A stretch of DNA of 64,000 nt from Rhodococcus qingshengii (GTDB lineage Bacteria > Actinomycetota > Actinomycetes > Mycobacteriales > Mycobacteriaceae), in assembly GCF_021025955.1 (NCBI RefSeq), contig NZ_JAJNCL010000001.1, positions 434,001 to 498,000 on the forward strand, given 5' to 3'. Position 1 is the stretch's first letter; each line of letters starts with the position of its first letter. The notes beneath the pieces were generated by a model. That model saw only the letters and a list, made by a program, of their open reading frames with translations. It was not told where the DNA came from and did not search any database. This document shows, one piece after another, positions 8,170 to 16,700 of the stretch. The position numbers were made by a program, and so were the translations under genes.

Positions 8170-9005
8170 ACCACTCAGGCGCGGGACCGCCGCGAACTCC
8201 GGTGTCGAGTGCGTCGATTGCGGAGAGTTCTTCGGCGGTGAGTTCGAAGTCGAACACATCGAAGTTCGCCGCGATGCGCGAGGGTGTCACCGACGTGGGG
8301 ATCACTTGGCGGCTCTGCTGGAGGTGCCAGCGCAGCATCACCTGTGCAGGCGTCTCGGCGTGAGCGGACGCGATGGCGCCGATGGTGGCGTCCTCGAGGG
8401 TCGAGCCGTGGGAGCCGTCGCGGTAGAACGTGATTCCGCCGATCGGTGACCATGCCTGAGACAGAATGCCGTGATCGGCGTCGGCCTCGAGCAAAGTCAA
8501 CTGCCTGAAGTACGGATGGACCTCGATCTGGTTGACCGCCGGCACCACGGACGTTGCGTCCAGGAGTCGGGTGAGGTGATCCGGCATGAAGTCACTGACT
8601 CCGATGGCGCAGACCTTTCCGTCGGCCAGAAGCCTTTCCAGCGCCTTGTACGCGTCGATCGTGCGCTCGAACTCGCTCGGCAACGCCTGGTGGAGGATGA
8701 GGAGGTCGAGTTGTTCGACACCGAGTTTGCCAGCGCTCTTGTCGAAGGCATGCAGAGTCTCGTCGTACCCGTAGTCGGTGATCCAAACTTTCGTTTCGAC
8801 GAAGATCTCGCCGCGATCGAGGCCGGATCGCCTCACCGACGCCCTTCTCGTTGCCGTAGGCCGCAGCCGTGTCGATATGGCGATACCCCGTCGACAGTGC
8901 GGACCCGACGGCGGCGACTGTTTCGTCCGGCGGCGTCTGGTAGACGCAGAAGTCCAACGCCGGAATGTCGACGCCATTGTTCAGTTTCAGGGTCGGGATG
9001 CTCAT
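8051..9005 (-). pseudogene. Aldo/keto reductase, frameshifted
   Basis: The N-terminal part ([19 protein letters not shown] through [20 protein letters not shown]) reads from the ATG at 9005 in one frame. The remainder ([43 protein letters not shown]) reads in another. The switch is at about 8823-8830 and looks like loss of 8 bases. With them restored the protein would run in one frame and carry the AKR active-site Asp/Tyr/Lys/His residues. As it stands translation would end early. The 3' end also runs about 120 bases into the antisense of the dehydrogenase gene instead of stopping where AKRs end (about 280 residues). A sequencing or assembly error is the main alternative to a true pseudogene. 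Confidence 0.75.
8823..8830. repeat. Single copy of an inferred 8-bp tandem repeat (frameshift site)
   Basis: CCGGATCG occurs once here. A second tandem copy would restore the family motif [13 protein letters not shown] in the aldo/keto reductase gene, so a two-to-one collapse by slipped-strand mispairing explains the frameshift. Confidence 0.6.
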
Positions 9006-9089
9006 GTCGTCCACGGTAGTGGCGGCACTGGTTGGGCGGGAGTGACTGTCCAGCCGGGTAAGGAAGTACCTCCCTCAGCGCGCAGTGAT

Positions 9090-10013
9090 TCAGTTCGGTT
9101 GGCAGGTGCCACCGATCGGTAGAGCCTGCGCTCGTTCGCCTACCCAGCGGCCGATGTCGCTGAGCATCGCAGTGCCGTCGGCGAAGGTGCCGGAGTCCGG
9201 CTTGGCGGCGATTGAGACAGCGAGTTGTCCGGTGCCACTGCTGATGATCCCGAATTGGCGTACCAGGTAGCCGCCGTCGGCGTCCGGGCCCCACCCGCCC
9301 TTGAAGCGAGCGGCAGGGATTGCTCCCAGTCCCCATTGTTGGTCGGGGCTGATGCTGCCCATGAGCTCGAAAACTTCGGTGGCGTCGCTCCGGCATGGCA
9401 GGGTGGCTGCGAATTGTGCTTGGGTGGCAAGAGGCCACTGAGTTTGGCCGAACGAGCTGAATTCTGGTCGTAGCGTGCGCGATTCCACGGTGGTGGACAT
9501 ATCTCCGGAGGCCACGAGGACCGACTCGACTTTCGCTGCAGCAGTGGTCGGATCGCCGAGGCCGCGCCACAGTTCCTCGGCTGATTCGTTGTCGGAGGTC
9601 GTGATCGCCTGCTCGACCGTGGCGAGTGGTGTGGTGTCGGATTCGTGAAGTGCAGCGATGGACAGTGGGACTTTGATGGTGGACCAGGCGACTCCAATCT
9701 GCCACTCGCCGGCAACGAGTGACTGGCCGCCGCCGACCGGCACGAGTGCGATACCCACAGCGCCGTCGAGGGTGTCGCTCAGGGCCTCGAATCCGGCGAG
9801 CGGCCCGACACCGTTGCCCGGGTCGCCAGGAGTCGCTGTCGGCTCCGGTGGAACGACGACGATCTCGGTGATCGTCTCGACTTTCTCCGACGACTCGGCC
9901 CGCGTCGGAATCGTGCAGCCGGAAAGGGCTGCTACAGACGCAGCAGCGAGTGCAACCGCCAGGAGTCGTCGGCGTGAGCCGCTGCCAGCCCGGACGCGCT
10001 GGTCAATAGACAT
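9090..10013 (-). CDS. Beta-lactamase/PBP-fold serine hydrolase-like lipoprotein
   Basis: Predicted lipoprotein of 307 residues. A twin-Arg-rich N-terminus and hydrophobic segment lead to the lipobox LSGC with Cys33. The mature part has the three landmarks of serine beta-lactamases and penicillin-binding proteins: S111-T-I-K114 (SxxK), S140-D-N142 (SDN) and a later KGG in ARFKGGWG (KTG-like). It would act outside the membrane on peptidoglycan-like or beta-lactam substrates, but the catalytic role is not proven; some actinobacterial relatives are non-hydrolytic. The ATG at 10013 is used because it places the signal at the N-terminus. It overlaps the end of the upstream gene by 11 bases, so both are co-translated. 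Confidence 0.78.
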   Translation of the reverse strand: MSIDQRVRAGSGSRRRLLAVALAAASVAALSGCTIPTRAESSEKVETITEIVVVPPEPTATPGDPGNGVGPLAGFEALSDTLDGAVGIALVPVGGGQSLVAGEWQIGVAWSTIKVPLSIAALHESDTTPLATVEQAITTSDNESAEELWRGLGDPTTAAAKVESVLVASGDMSTTVESRTLRPEFSSFGQTQWPLATQAQFAATLPCRSDATEVFELMGSISPDQQWGLGAIPAARFKGGWGPDADGGYLVRQFGIISSGTGQLAVSIAAKPDSGTFADGTAMLSDIGRWVGERAQALPIGGTCQPN

Positions 10014-10653
10014 AGACCACCGCGTTGTTTCCACCGGTGCACGTGACGACCCTGTTGCCGGCACAGTTCATCGAGTACCGAGTTCCCGTGACCGGACTGA
10101 CCGCGCTGATGGAGACCGGGCCGCCGCGTTGGCCCTGGCTCACGTACTGGTAGCGCACTTCTTCGGCGAACTCACACGACGTCACGCTGGTGCCGACGGC
10201 GGACGTCGTGAATTCGCTGTTCGAGAACACCGATCCACAACGCGCTGCGCTGGCAGGAACCGATTCGTTGGGTGCGGGTGTGACAACGCCGTTCTGCGGC
10301 GCGGCCGCGGGTGAAGTGATCACCACGGTTTCCGTCCGTGCGGTTTTCTCGTCGGAATCGTCGTTAATGACAAGGGGGAGAACCCATACGTAGACCACGA
10401 CGGCGATGAGTGCGACGGTGACAACTCCCAGTAGGACCCACAGCCATGCATACGATTTCGGCGGGCGGGGCGGCATCGGCGAGTACCCGGTGCCCTGACC
10501 GTATGCCGGCCGCGGTGGGGTGTAAGCAGGCTGATATCCGGAGTACGGTGCCTGACCAGGTGTGACGCCTGATGGTGGAGGAGGGGGTGGAGGGAGAGGT
10601 GTCGTGTGGTTGGGGTCGTTGTTCCAGGGATATGGCGATTGTGGTGTCGTCAT
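10003..10653 (-). CDS. Pro-rich single-pass membrane protein
   Basis: 216 residues of no recognised family. The first 65 residues are Pro/Tyr/Gly-rich (PLPPPPPPPSGV) and probably cytosolic. One membrane helix follows at about 68-92 (WLWVLLGVVTVALIAVVVYVW), then an extracellular domain with four cysteines likely to form disulfides (RCGSVF, SCEF, NCAG, TCTGG). The layout resembles many actinobacterial cell-envelope proteins of unknown role. ATG 10653 follows GGAGCAG. It is the first gene of a two-gene operon with the serine hydrolase-like lipoprotein, suggesting envelope maintenance; that is inference. The 147-base gap upstream (10654-10800) holds an A/T-rich TATAACTAAT stretch that may be its promoter. 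Confidence 0.72.
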   Translation of the reverse strand: MTTPQSPYPWNNDPNHTTPLPPPPPPPSGVTPGQAPYSGYQPAYTPPRPAYGQGTGYSPMPPRPPKSYAWLWVLLGVVTVALIAVVVYVWVLPLVINDDSDEKTARTETVVITSPAAAPQNGVVTPAPNESVPASAARCGSVFSNSEFTTSAVGTSVTSCEFAEEVRYQYVSQGQRGGPVSISAVSPVTGTRYSMNCAGNRVVTCTGGNNAVVYVY

Positions 10654-10800
10654 TTCGGGCTGCTCCTCTGCCTACTTGATAGAAGTGGGCGGAGTTAGTC
10701 GTCGATCACCGCACATCGAAATTGCCGATTGTTAGGTTTCTGCGAATTGCCCGTATTAGTTATATACGACCGGTCTGACTTCTTTTGCACTTGTGGCTCG

Positions 10801-11337
10801 TCAATGAGTGAGCACTATCTTCAAGCCGACTATGAGGGTGGCGACGGCGGCGAGGCCGAACGCTGCCAGATGGGTGTTCGTACTGACTTTCTCGCCGTGA
10901 AGTCGGCTGATCACGTAACTGGTGGACCCGATCCGCAGGATCAAGACGATTTCCGCGATCAACTGCGCCGTCCGTGGTTCCAGGAAGTTGAACCACGCCG
11001 TCGCGAGAATGACGACAGGAACAACCGCAGAGGTGAGGATCGGGACGGAATCGCGAAGCGAGTCGATTCTCTCCGCGGTCGTCAGTCGACGATCGTTGCG
11101 AATACTCTCGCCGACGCCCTCGGCGAAGGTGTGGGCGATGTATGTCGACAATGCCGTGCCGACCACAATCGCGGCGCCAAGCGATTCCTGAGATTTCGTC
11201 ACCGGTATGAGTGCGGCGAGGACAAGAATGTTGCCGTATATGTACGCGGTGGTCCTCGCCGCGACACGTTCTTGTCCCAGCGGCGCACCGTCAGAGGTGA
11301 TCGGCCGGTTCAGCAGGGTTCGCAGGTCCCACTCCAT
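10801..11337 (-). CDS. Small integral membrane protein, unknown function
   Basis: 178 residues with about four hydrophobic segments: AYIYGNILVLAALIPV, SLGAAIVVGTALSTYIA, SAVVPVVILATAWF and LAAFGLAAVATLIVGLKIV. A charged cytosolic loop (ESIRNDRRLTTAERIDSLRD) lies between segments 2 and 3. I do not recognise the family beyond a general resemblance to actinobacterial conserved membrane proteins. It begins 17 bases after the DUF2236 gene ends and is probably co-transcribed with it under the promoter at 12303-12331. The start has no clear ribosome-binding site; coupling to the upstream gene would explain that. Confidence 0.68.
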   Translation of the reverse strand: MEWDLRTLLNRPITSDGAPLGQERVAARTTAYIYGNILVLAALIPVTKSQESLGAAIVVGTALSTYIAHTFAEGVGESIRNDRRLTTAERIDSLRDSVPILTSAVVPVVILATAWFNFLEPRTAQLIAEIVLILRIGSTSYVISRLHGEKVSTNTHLAAFGLAAVATLIVGLKIVLTH

Positions 11338-11354
11338 GTTCAGAGCATGGCAGA

Positions 11355-12296
11355 TCAGACCCTGGGGCTGTAGTGCATCGGGTTATCTCGCTGCTCGAGC
11401 GGGGGGAGGTTGCGCGCCGGTGTGTGGACCAGTGGTGCGTCGGCGGGGATTCGGCCGTTCGCTCGGTCCCATCCCGCGCGAGCACGTGGCTGATACCGGT
11501 ATCGCCACGGCACCAGGCGGAAGACAGCGTTGACGCTTCGTCCGACAGTGGTGTGAATTCTCTGATCTCGGCTACTCCACGGGTAACCGAGAAGGTCGCG
11601 AACAGGTTGGTCGTACATGCCCACCGTCAGCCACACGAATCCGCGTGCGAGGGGAATCCGCGCGAGTCGCCACAACGGATCGGGAAGCCAGGTCATGTAT
11701 GGGGGCTTTCCGAGGCCGGACAGGTCGAGGACGTCGCGGGTTGCCTTGTTGTCTTCGAGTACGTTGCGGCACATGTGGTCCCAGTACTCCTGAAATGCTT
11801 CCCAGGTCTCGGGAACCGGGCGCATGCTCATCCCGTACAGGCGATACCACTGAATGTGTTCGGTGAAGAGCTGTCGTTTCTGCGCCTCCGTCAAGCCGCC
11901 GGAGAAGTTCTCGGCTGTGACGATGGTGCCCATGAAAAACGTTGCATGCGCCCAGTAGAAGGTGTCGGGATCGAGGGCGTGGTATCGGCGCCCCAACTTG
12001 TCGATGCCCTTGATTCGCGTGTGATATCCGCGGACTTCTTCGGCTGTCTGCTGCGCGCGATCGCCGTCGAACACCACGCCTGCAATGGGATACAGCGAGC
12101 GGTACAGCCGTTCCCAGCGCTCGTCGAAGAACTGCGAGTGCTCCTCGACGCCGGCGCCGAGCCCTGGATGCATGTTCTGCATCGAACCGGCCCAGACACC
12201 TTGCAACATCCCGCGCCAGTCGCCGAAATACTTCCAGGTCAGGGAATCCGGACCGAGGGGAACTGGGGTGCTGCTGTCATCAAGTTGACTACGCAT
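11355..12296 (-). CDS. DUF2236 / MpaB-like oxygenase family protein
   Basis: 313 residues, soluble. It resembles the DUF2236 family, which includes the heme-b rubber oxygenase Lcp and the MpaB oxygenase. Visible family features are an Arg/His-rich helical core (RRYHALDPDTFYWAHATFF, then EHIQWYRLYGMSMRPVP) whose histidines are heme-ligand candidates, and WDHMCRNVL. The substrate is unknown. The ATG at 12296 is only six bases from a consensus -10 element, so the mRNA is probably leaderless. It is divergent from a TetR regulator with both promoters buried in one large inverted repeat, so repression by that TetR is likely. The small membrane protein gene follows directly. Confidence 0.8.
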   Translation of the reverse strand: MRSQLDDSSTPVPLGPDSLTWKYFGDWRGMLQGVWAGSMQNMHPGLGAGVEEHSQFFDERWERLYRSLYPIAGVVFDGDRAQQTAEEVRGYHTRIKGIDKLGRRYHALDPDTFYWAHATFFMGTIVTAENFSGGLTEAQKRQLFTEHIQWYRLYGMSMRPVPETWEAFQEYWDHMCRNVLEDNKATRDVLDLSGLGKPPYMTWLPDPLWRLARIPLARGFVWLTVGMYDQPVRDLLGYPWSSRDQRIHTTVGRSVNAVFRLVPWRYRYQPRARAGWDRANGRIPADAPLVHTPARNLPPLEQRDNPMHYSPRV

Positions 12297-12331
12297 GTTG
12301 TCAGATTAGGATCGACAACAGCGGTAGTCAA
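12285..12331. promoter_or_regulatory. Interlocked divergent promoters in an 18-bp-arm inverted repeat
   Basis: Arms at 12285-12302 and 12314-12331 match at 15 of 18 positions around an 11-base centre. On the minus strand TTGACT (12331-12326), 17 bases and TAATCT (12308-12303) form a promoter ending six bases before the DUF2236 ATG. On the plus strand TTGACT (12285-12290), 16 bases and TAGGAT (12307-12312) point to tetR. A TetR dimer bound here would block both directions. Confidence 0.72.
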
Positions 12332-12384
12332 GGATCGAATTCCGGTTGTATCGAAGAACAAAGTATCGGCGAAGTGGGGAAGTT

Positions 12385-12954
12385 GTGAGCATCGAAGAGC
12401 GCAGGGCCACTCGTAAGGCGACGTTGTTCGACGTCGGAGTGACGCTGCTCGGTGCGGTCGACGGTCCGGCCGTAAACGTGCGTGCGGTCTGCAAGGCCGC
12501 CGGTCTGACCGAGCGGTATTTCTACGAGAGCTTCACCGATCGCGATCAGTACGTCGTCGCGGTCCACACATTCGTTGCCGAGCGCGCGCAGTCGGCGCTT
12601 GCCACGGCAGTGGAGTCGGAGACGACATCCGAGGCCGTCGCCACGGCTGCCGTCGACGCTTTCGTCAAGCTCATGGTCGACGATCCGGCGATGGGGCGAG
12701 TACTCCTGATCGCTCCGCTCTCGGAACCCGTCTTGAGTGGACGCGGTATCGAATCGATGCCGGCGTTCGTGGATCTGGTGTACGACCAGTTGTCCGAGAT
12801 CGCTGATCCGGTAGACAAGCAATTGGTGGCCGTCGGACTGGTCGGGGCGTTGTTCACGCTGTTCATCGGTTACCTGGACGGCACGATCGTCGTGGACCGC
12901 GAGCGATTTGTCCGCCACTGCGTCAGGCTCTTGATCAACGCTAATCAGGCGTGA
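12385..12954 (+). CDS. TetR-family transcriptional regulator
   Basis: 189 residues. The N-terminal helix-turn-helix covers about residues 8-55 (VRAVCKAAGLTERYFYESFTDRDQ), and the variable ligand domain follows. The GTG at 12385 is chosen because GGGGA at 12376-12380 precedes it and the helix-turn-helix then sits at its usual place; an open frame reaches back to a TTG at 12346. It is divergent from the DUF2236/membrane-protein operon across the inverted repeat at 12285-12331 and very likely represses both itself and that operon. The ligand is unknown. From memory a TetR gene (Rv3295) also flanks lhr in M. tuberculosis. The last 14 bases overlap the convergent nei gene. Confidence 0.88.
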   Translation: MSIEERRATRKATLFDVGVTLLGAVDGPAVNVRAVCKAAGLTERYFYESFTDRDQYVVAVHTFVAERAQSALATAVESETTSEAVATAAVDAFVKLMVDDPAMGRVLLIAPLSEPVLSGRGIESMPAFVDLVYDQLSEIADPVDKQLVAVGLVGALFTLFIGYLDGTIVVDRERFVRHCVRLLINANQA

Positions 12955-13732
12955 ACGGCTGGCAGGCCGGGCAGAAGAAGATATTTCGCTCGGTGAGCTG
13001 ATCCGGTCCGAGGGTGTCTTCTCTGATGCGGGTTCCGCATCGGCGGCACGGTTTTCCGCGTCTGCCGTACACCCATGTCTGCCTACCTGGACGGGTGTCG
13101 CCGGTGGTGACCCGGATGCGACGCGACTTGTTGACGTTGATGGTGCGGAACGACAAGTCCACTATCGCGTCGAGATTTCCGGCGAGGTGAGTCGGCGTTT
13201 TCGGGTGAATGCCTCGTAGGAAGCAGATCTCGTTGCGGTACACGTTGCCCAGTCCGGCCATCACCCGCTGATCCAGGAGCGCGATTCCGATCGGCTCGGA
13301 GTCGGCAGCGCGAAGATTCTCGACGGCCACGGAACTGTCCCAGTCGGGGCCGAGCAGGTCCGGTCCGAGATGCCCGACGGCCTCCTGTTCCTGCCCGAGT
13401 TCGAGGATCTCGGTAATTCCCAGTGAAAAGCCCACTGCTACAGAGTCTTCGGTGGCCAAGATGATGCGTGCTTGATGGGCGGGTCTGCGCCAGCGCTCGC
13501 CGGGGCGATAAATCTGCCACTGACCTTCCATTTTCAGATGCGTGTGAATGGACGCCTCGCCCACTCGGATCAGGAGATGTTTTCCACGACTGGCGACGGA
13601 ATCCACGCGATGGCCCGACAGATCAACGGTGGCATAACGAGGAACGCGGACGTCGCAGGTGGTGAGTACCTTCTCGGCTAGGGCCGCTCGCAGTTCGTTG
13701 GCGGCCCGCCACACGGTATCGCCCTCAGGCAT
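12941..13732 (-). CDS. nei: Endonuclease VIII-type DNA glycosylase/AP lyase
   Basis: Fpg/Nei-family enzyme of 263 residues that removes oxidised bases from DNA and nicks the abasic site. The start MPEGD supplies the catalytic Pro2 and Glu3 (after Met removal). The middle has the helix-two-turn-helix (LLDQRVMAGLGNVYRNEICF) and the end a four-cysteine zinc finger (CRRCGTRI ... FFCPAC). The N-terminal GDTVWR points to Nei2 rather than Fpg. It lies 48 bases downstream of lhr in the same direction, an arrangement also found in M. tuberculosis (Rv3296-Rv3297), so base excision and helicase repair are probably co-expressed. The stop end overlaps tetR by 14 bases. Confidence 0.93.
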   Translation of the reverse strand: MPEGDTVWRAANELRAALAEKVLTTCDVRVPRYATVDLSGHRVDSVASRGKHLLIRVGEASIHTHLKMEGQWQIYRPGERWRRPAHQARIILATEDSVAVGFSLGITEILELGQEQEAVGHLGPDLLGPDWDSSVAVENLRAADSEPIGIALLDQRVMAGLGNVYRNEICFLRGIHPKTPTHLAGNLDAIVDLSFRTINVNKSRRIRVTTGDTRPGRQTWVYGRRGKPCRRCGTRIREDTLGPDQLTERNIFFCPACQPFTPD

Positions 13733-13780
13733 TGTCGTCGCTCCAGCACTTCACGATCGCAACCATCATGACCTCAATCC

Positions 13781-16700
13781 TCATGACCTCAAGCGGAATC
13801 CGCGAGGGGTGGCTGCGAAGCCGGCTTCGACCAGGACCGGAGCGAAATCGTTGCCGTGGATGGTCTCTCCGTCGACCTTCTCCACTACCAACTTGTCGAT
13901 AGCGCGAGAAGTCACCTTCTGTGCAAGCGACAGTGCTGCCATGCGCAACATTCCGCCGTCGTCGGTGAATGTCAGGATCGTGCGACCGCCGCGCTCGACG
14001 AACAGAACCAACTCACCCTCCACCAGAACTACCAATGCGCCGGCTTTTCGTCCGGGCCTGTGCCCAGGGGATTCCTCGCCCCCCGACGCCGGCCACGGCA
14101 GCGCCGCGCCGTACGGGTTTGCCGGATCGCACGCCGCGAGAGTGACTGCAGCCGAAGAGGTGTGGCGTCCCTCGATGGAATCACCGAACGTGCGCAAGCG
14201 GTCCACCACAGGAGGGGTCGAGAACTGGGCGCCACCCAAGGTGTCCACGAAGTATCCGCGTCGAGCGCGACCGTTGTCCTCGAACGTGCTCAGTACCTTG
14301 TAGATCAACGCGAAGCCGCCCGGCACGTTCTCGCTCATCACCGAACCGCGGGTGACCACGCCGTACCGTTCGAGCAACAGATCGGCCGTGGCGTGCGCCC
14401 GGATGGTCGGATCCGGTTCGATGCCTGGCAGTTGGAACCACCGACCGGAGGCGGTTGCCGGTCCGGTGCGAGCGGGCGTGGAAGCGTGGGCCATTCCGCG
14501 GTACGGACGGGCACGAGGAACCCGGCGAGGTGATCGGTGACTGGTTGTTGTTCTGGTGGTGTCGGAGAGAAGTGCGCGAAGCGGTGCGACGGTGTCGTTT
14601 CCGATGTGTCCGAGCCACACCAACTCCCACAGTGCTGTCGTCACCGCACTGTCGACCGTGTCCGCAGCCGACTCCGTAGTTCTCAACGCGTCGACCAACT
14701 GGCGGAAGAAGTAGGCACCGCCGCCGGACAGCAGGTCGAGGATGCGCTTCTGCAACTCCGAGACGTCGGTGTCGGCAGGTGAATTGAGCGTGATCGTTGC
14801 CAGGTCGGCGGGATGCAGCACTACCCACCCGTCTTTGCCGGAGATTGCTCCGGATCCGGACCACAGGACTTCACCGGTCGACGTGAGTTCGTCCAACATC
14901 GCGGGAGAGTAGTCGGCGACGCGACTCGGCAGGATCAACGATTCGAGAGCCGACGCCGGAATCGGAACTCCGGCAAGTTGATCGACCACCGTTGCAACAC
15001 CGTCGATTCCGCGCAGCGTGCCGCCTACGTGCTGCCAGCTGGGAAGGAATCGTCCGAGCGTTGCGGTACTGACCGGCTCGACCTCTTGGCGTGCAGCGGC
15101 GAGCGAGCGGCGGCGTAGGCGGCGCAGGACCTCGGCGTCGCACCATTCGCTTCCGGTTGACGCCGGACGGAATTCTCCTTCGAGGACTCGCTTTTCGAGT
15201 GCGAGTCGACCGAGAACGTCACGTGCGACGGAAACGCCGATACCGAACCTGCCGGCCGCGTCGGCGAGGGTGAAGGGGCCGTGGGTGCGGGCGTATCGGC
15301 TCAAGAGATCGTCGAGAGGTTGATCGACCGGCTCGATGAACGCGGCGGGAACGCCGATGGGTAGGGGAACGCCGAGTCCGTCGCGAAGGCGCGCGGCGTC
15401 TTCGACGACGGTCCACCAGTTCTCGCCCGCATACGCGACGTGGAGAGCACGTTTGTCCGCGACCAACTTCTCGAGCCACGAGACCGGATCTTCGAGACAG
15501 CGTTCGGTGACTTCTTCGGTGGTCAACGGGCCGAGCATGCGCAGGAGGTCGGCAACACCCTCGAGATCCTTGGCCTTGCGGTCGGGCGCGAGCCGTTGCA
15601 GCTCACTTTCGGCCTGCTCGATCACTCCGGCGTCGAGTAGCTCACGCAGTTCGACGCGCCCTAGCAGTTCGGCCAACAGAGTGGAGTCCAACGACAGTGC
15701 GGCAGCGCGTCGCTCGGCGAGGGGACTGTCGCCCTCGTACATGAATGCGCCCACATAGTTGAACAGGAGCGCACTCGCGAACGGAGACGGCGAGGCCGTC
15801 TCCACCTCGACGATTCGGATCTGCCGTTTCTCGATCTTGCCGAACAGTTCCTTCAGCGCAGGCAGGTCGTATACGTCCTGCAAACACTCCCGCACCGTCT
15901 CGAGCAGGATCGGGAATGTCGGGAACTTGCGGGCGACATCCAGTAGTTGTGCTGACCGCTGACGCTGCTGCCACAGCGGTGCACGTTTGCCGGGATTGCG
16001 GCGGGGGAGAAGTAGTGCGCGGGCGGCACATTCGCGGAATCGGGAAGCGAACAGCGCGGAGCCGCCCACCTCCTGGGTGACCAGATCTTCGATGTCTTCG
16101 ACGTCGAAGGTGAACAGTTCGGCACCGGGAGGTTCGTTCTCGGTGTCGGGGAGCCGGATGATGATGCCGTCGTCGGAGGCCGTCGGGCTGGAATCGACGC
16201 CGTATCGTTCCTGGAGGCGTGCGCCGATCGCGAGGGCCCACGGCGCGTGAACCCGTTGGCCGTACGGGGAATGAAGCACCAGACGCCAGTCGCCGAGTTC
16301 GTCGCGGAAACGCTCGACCACCAGAGTGCGATCCGACGGCACCTGCCCGGTGGCATTCTTCTGCTCACCGACGAGTTGAATCAGGTTGGTTGTGGCGTTG
16401 TGATCGAGCCCACCGACTCGGCAACGCTCGACGACGTCGGCTTCGTTACCCAGTGCCGTCTCGCGGACGAACTGTCCCAACGCCTGCCCGAGTTCGGCGG
16501 GGCGGCCGAGTCCGTCGCCGTGCCAGAAGGGCAAACGACCTGGCATGCCGTAGGCGGGGCTGACCAGAACCCGATCGAAGGTGATCTCCTCGATCCGCCA
16601 ACTGGTGGCGCCCAAAGCGAAGACGTCGCCGACGCGGGATTCGTAGACCATTTCTTCGTCGAGTTCGCCGACGCGTGATGCTTTCTCTCCGACCATGTAG

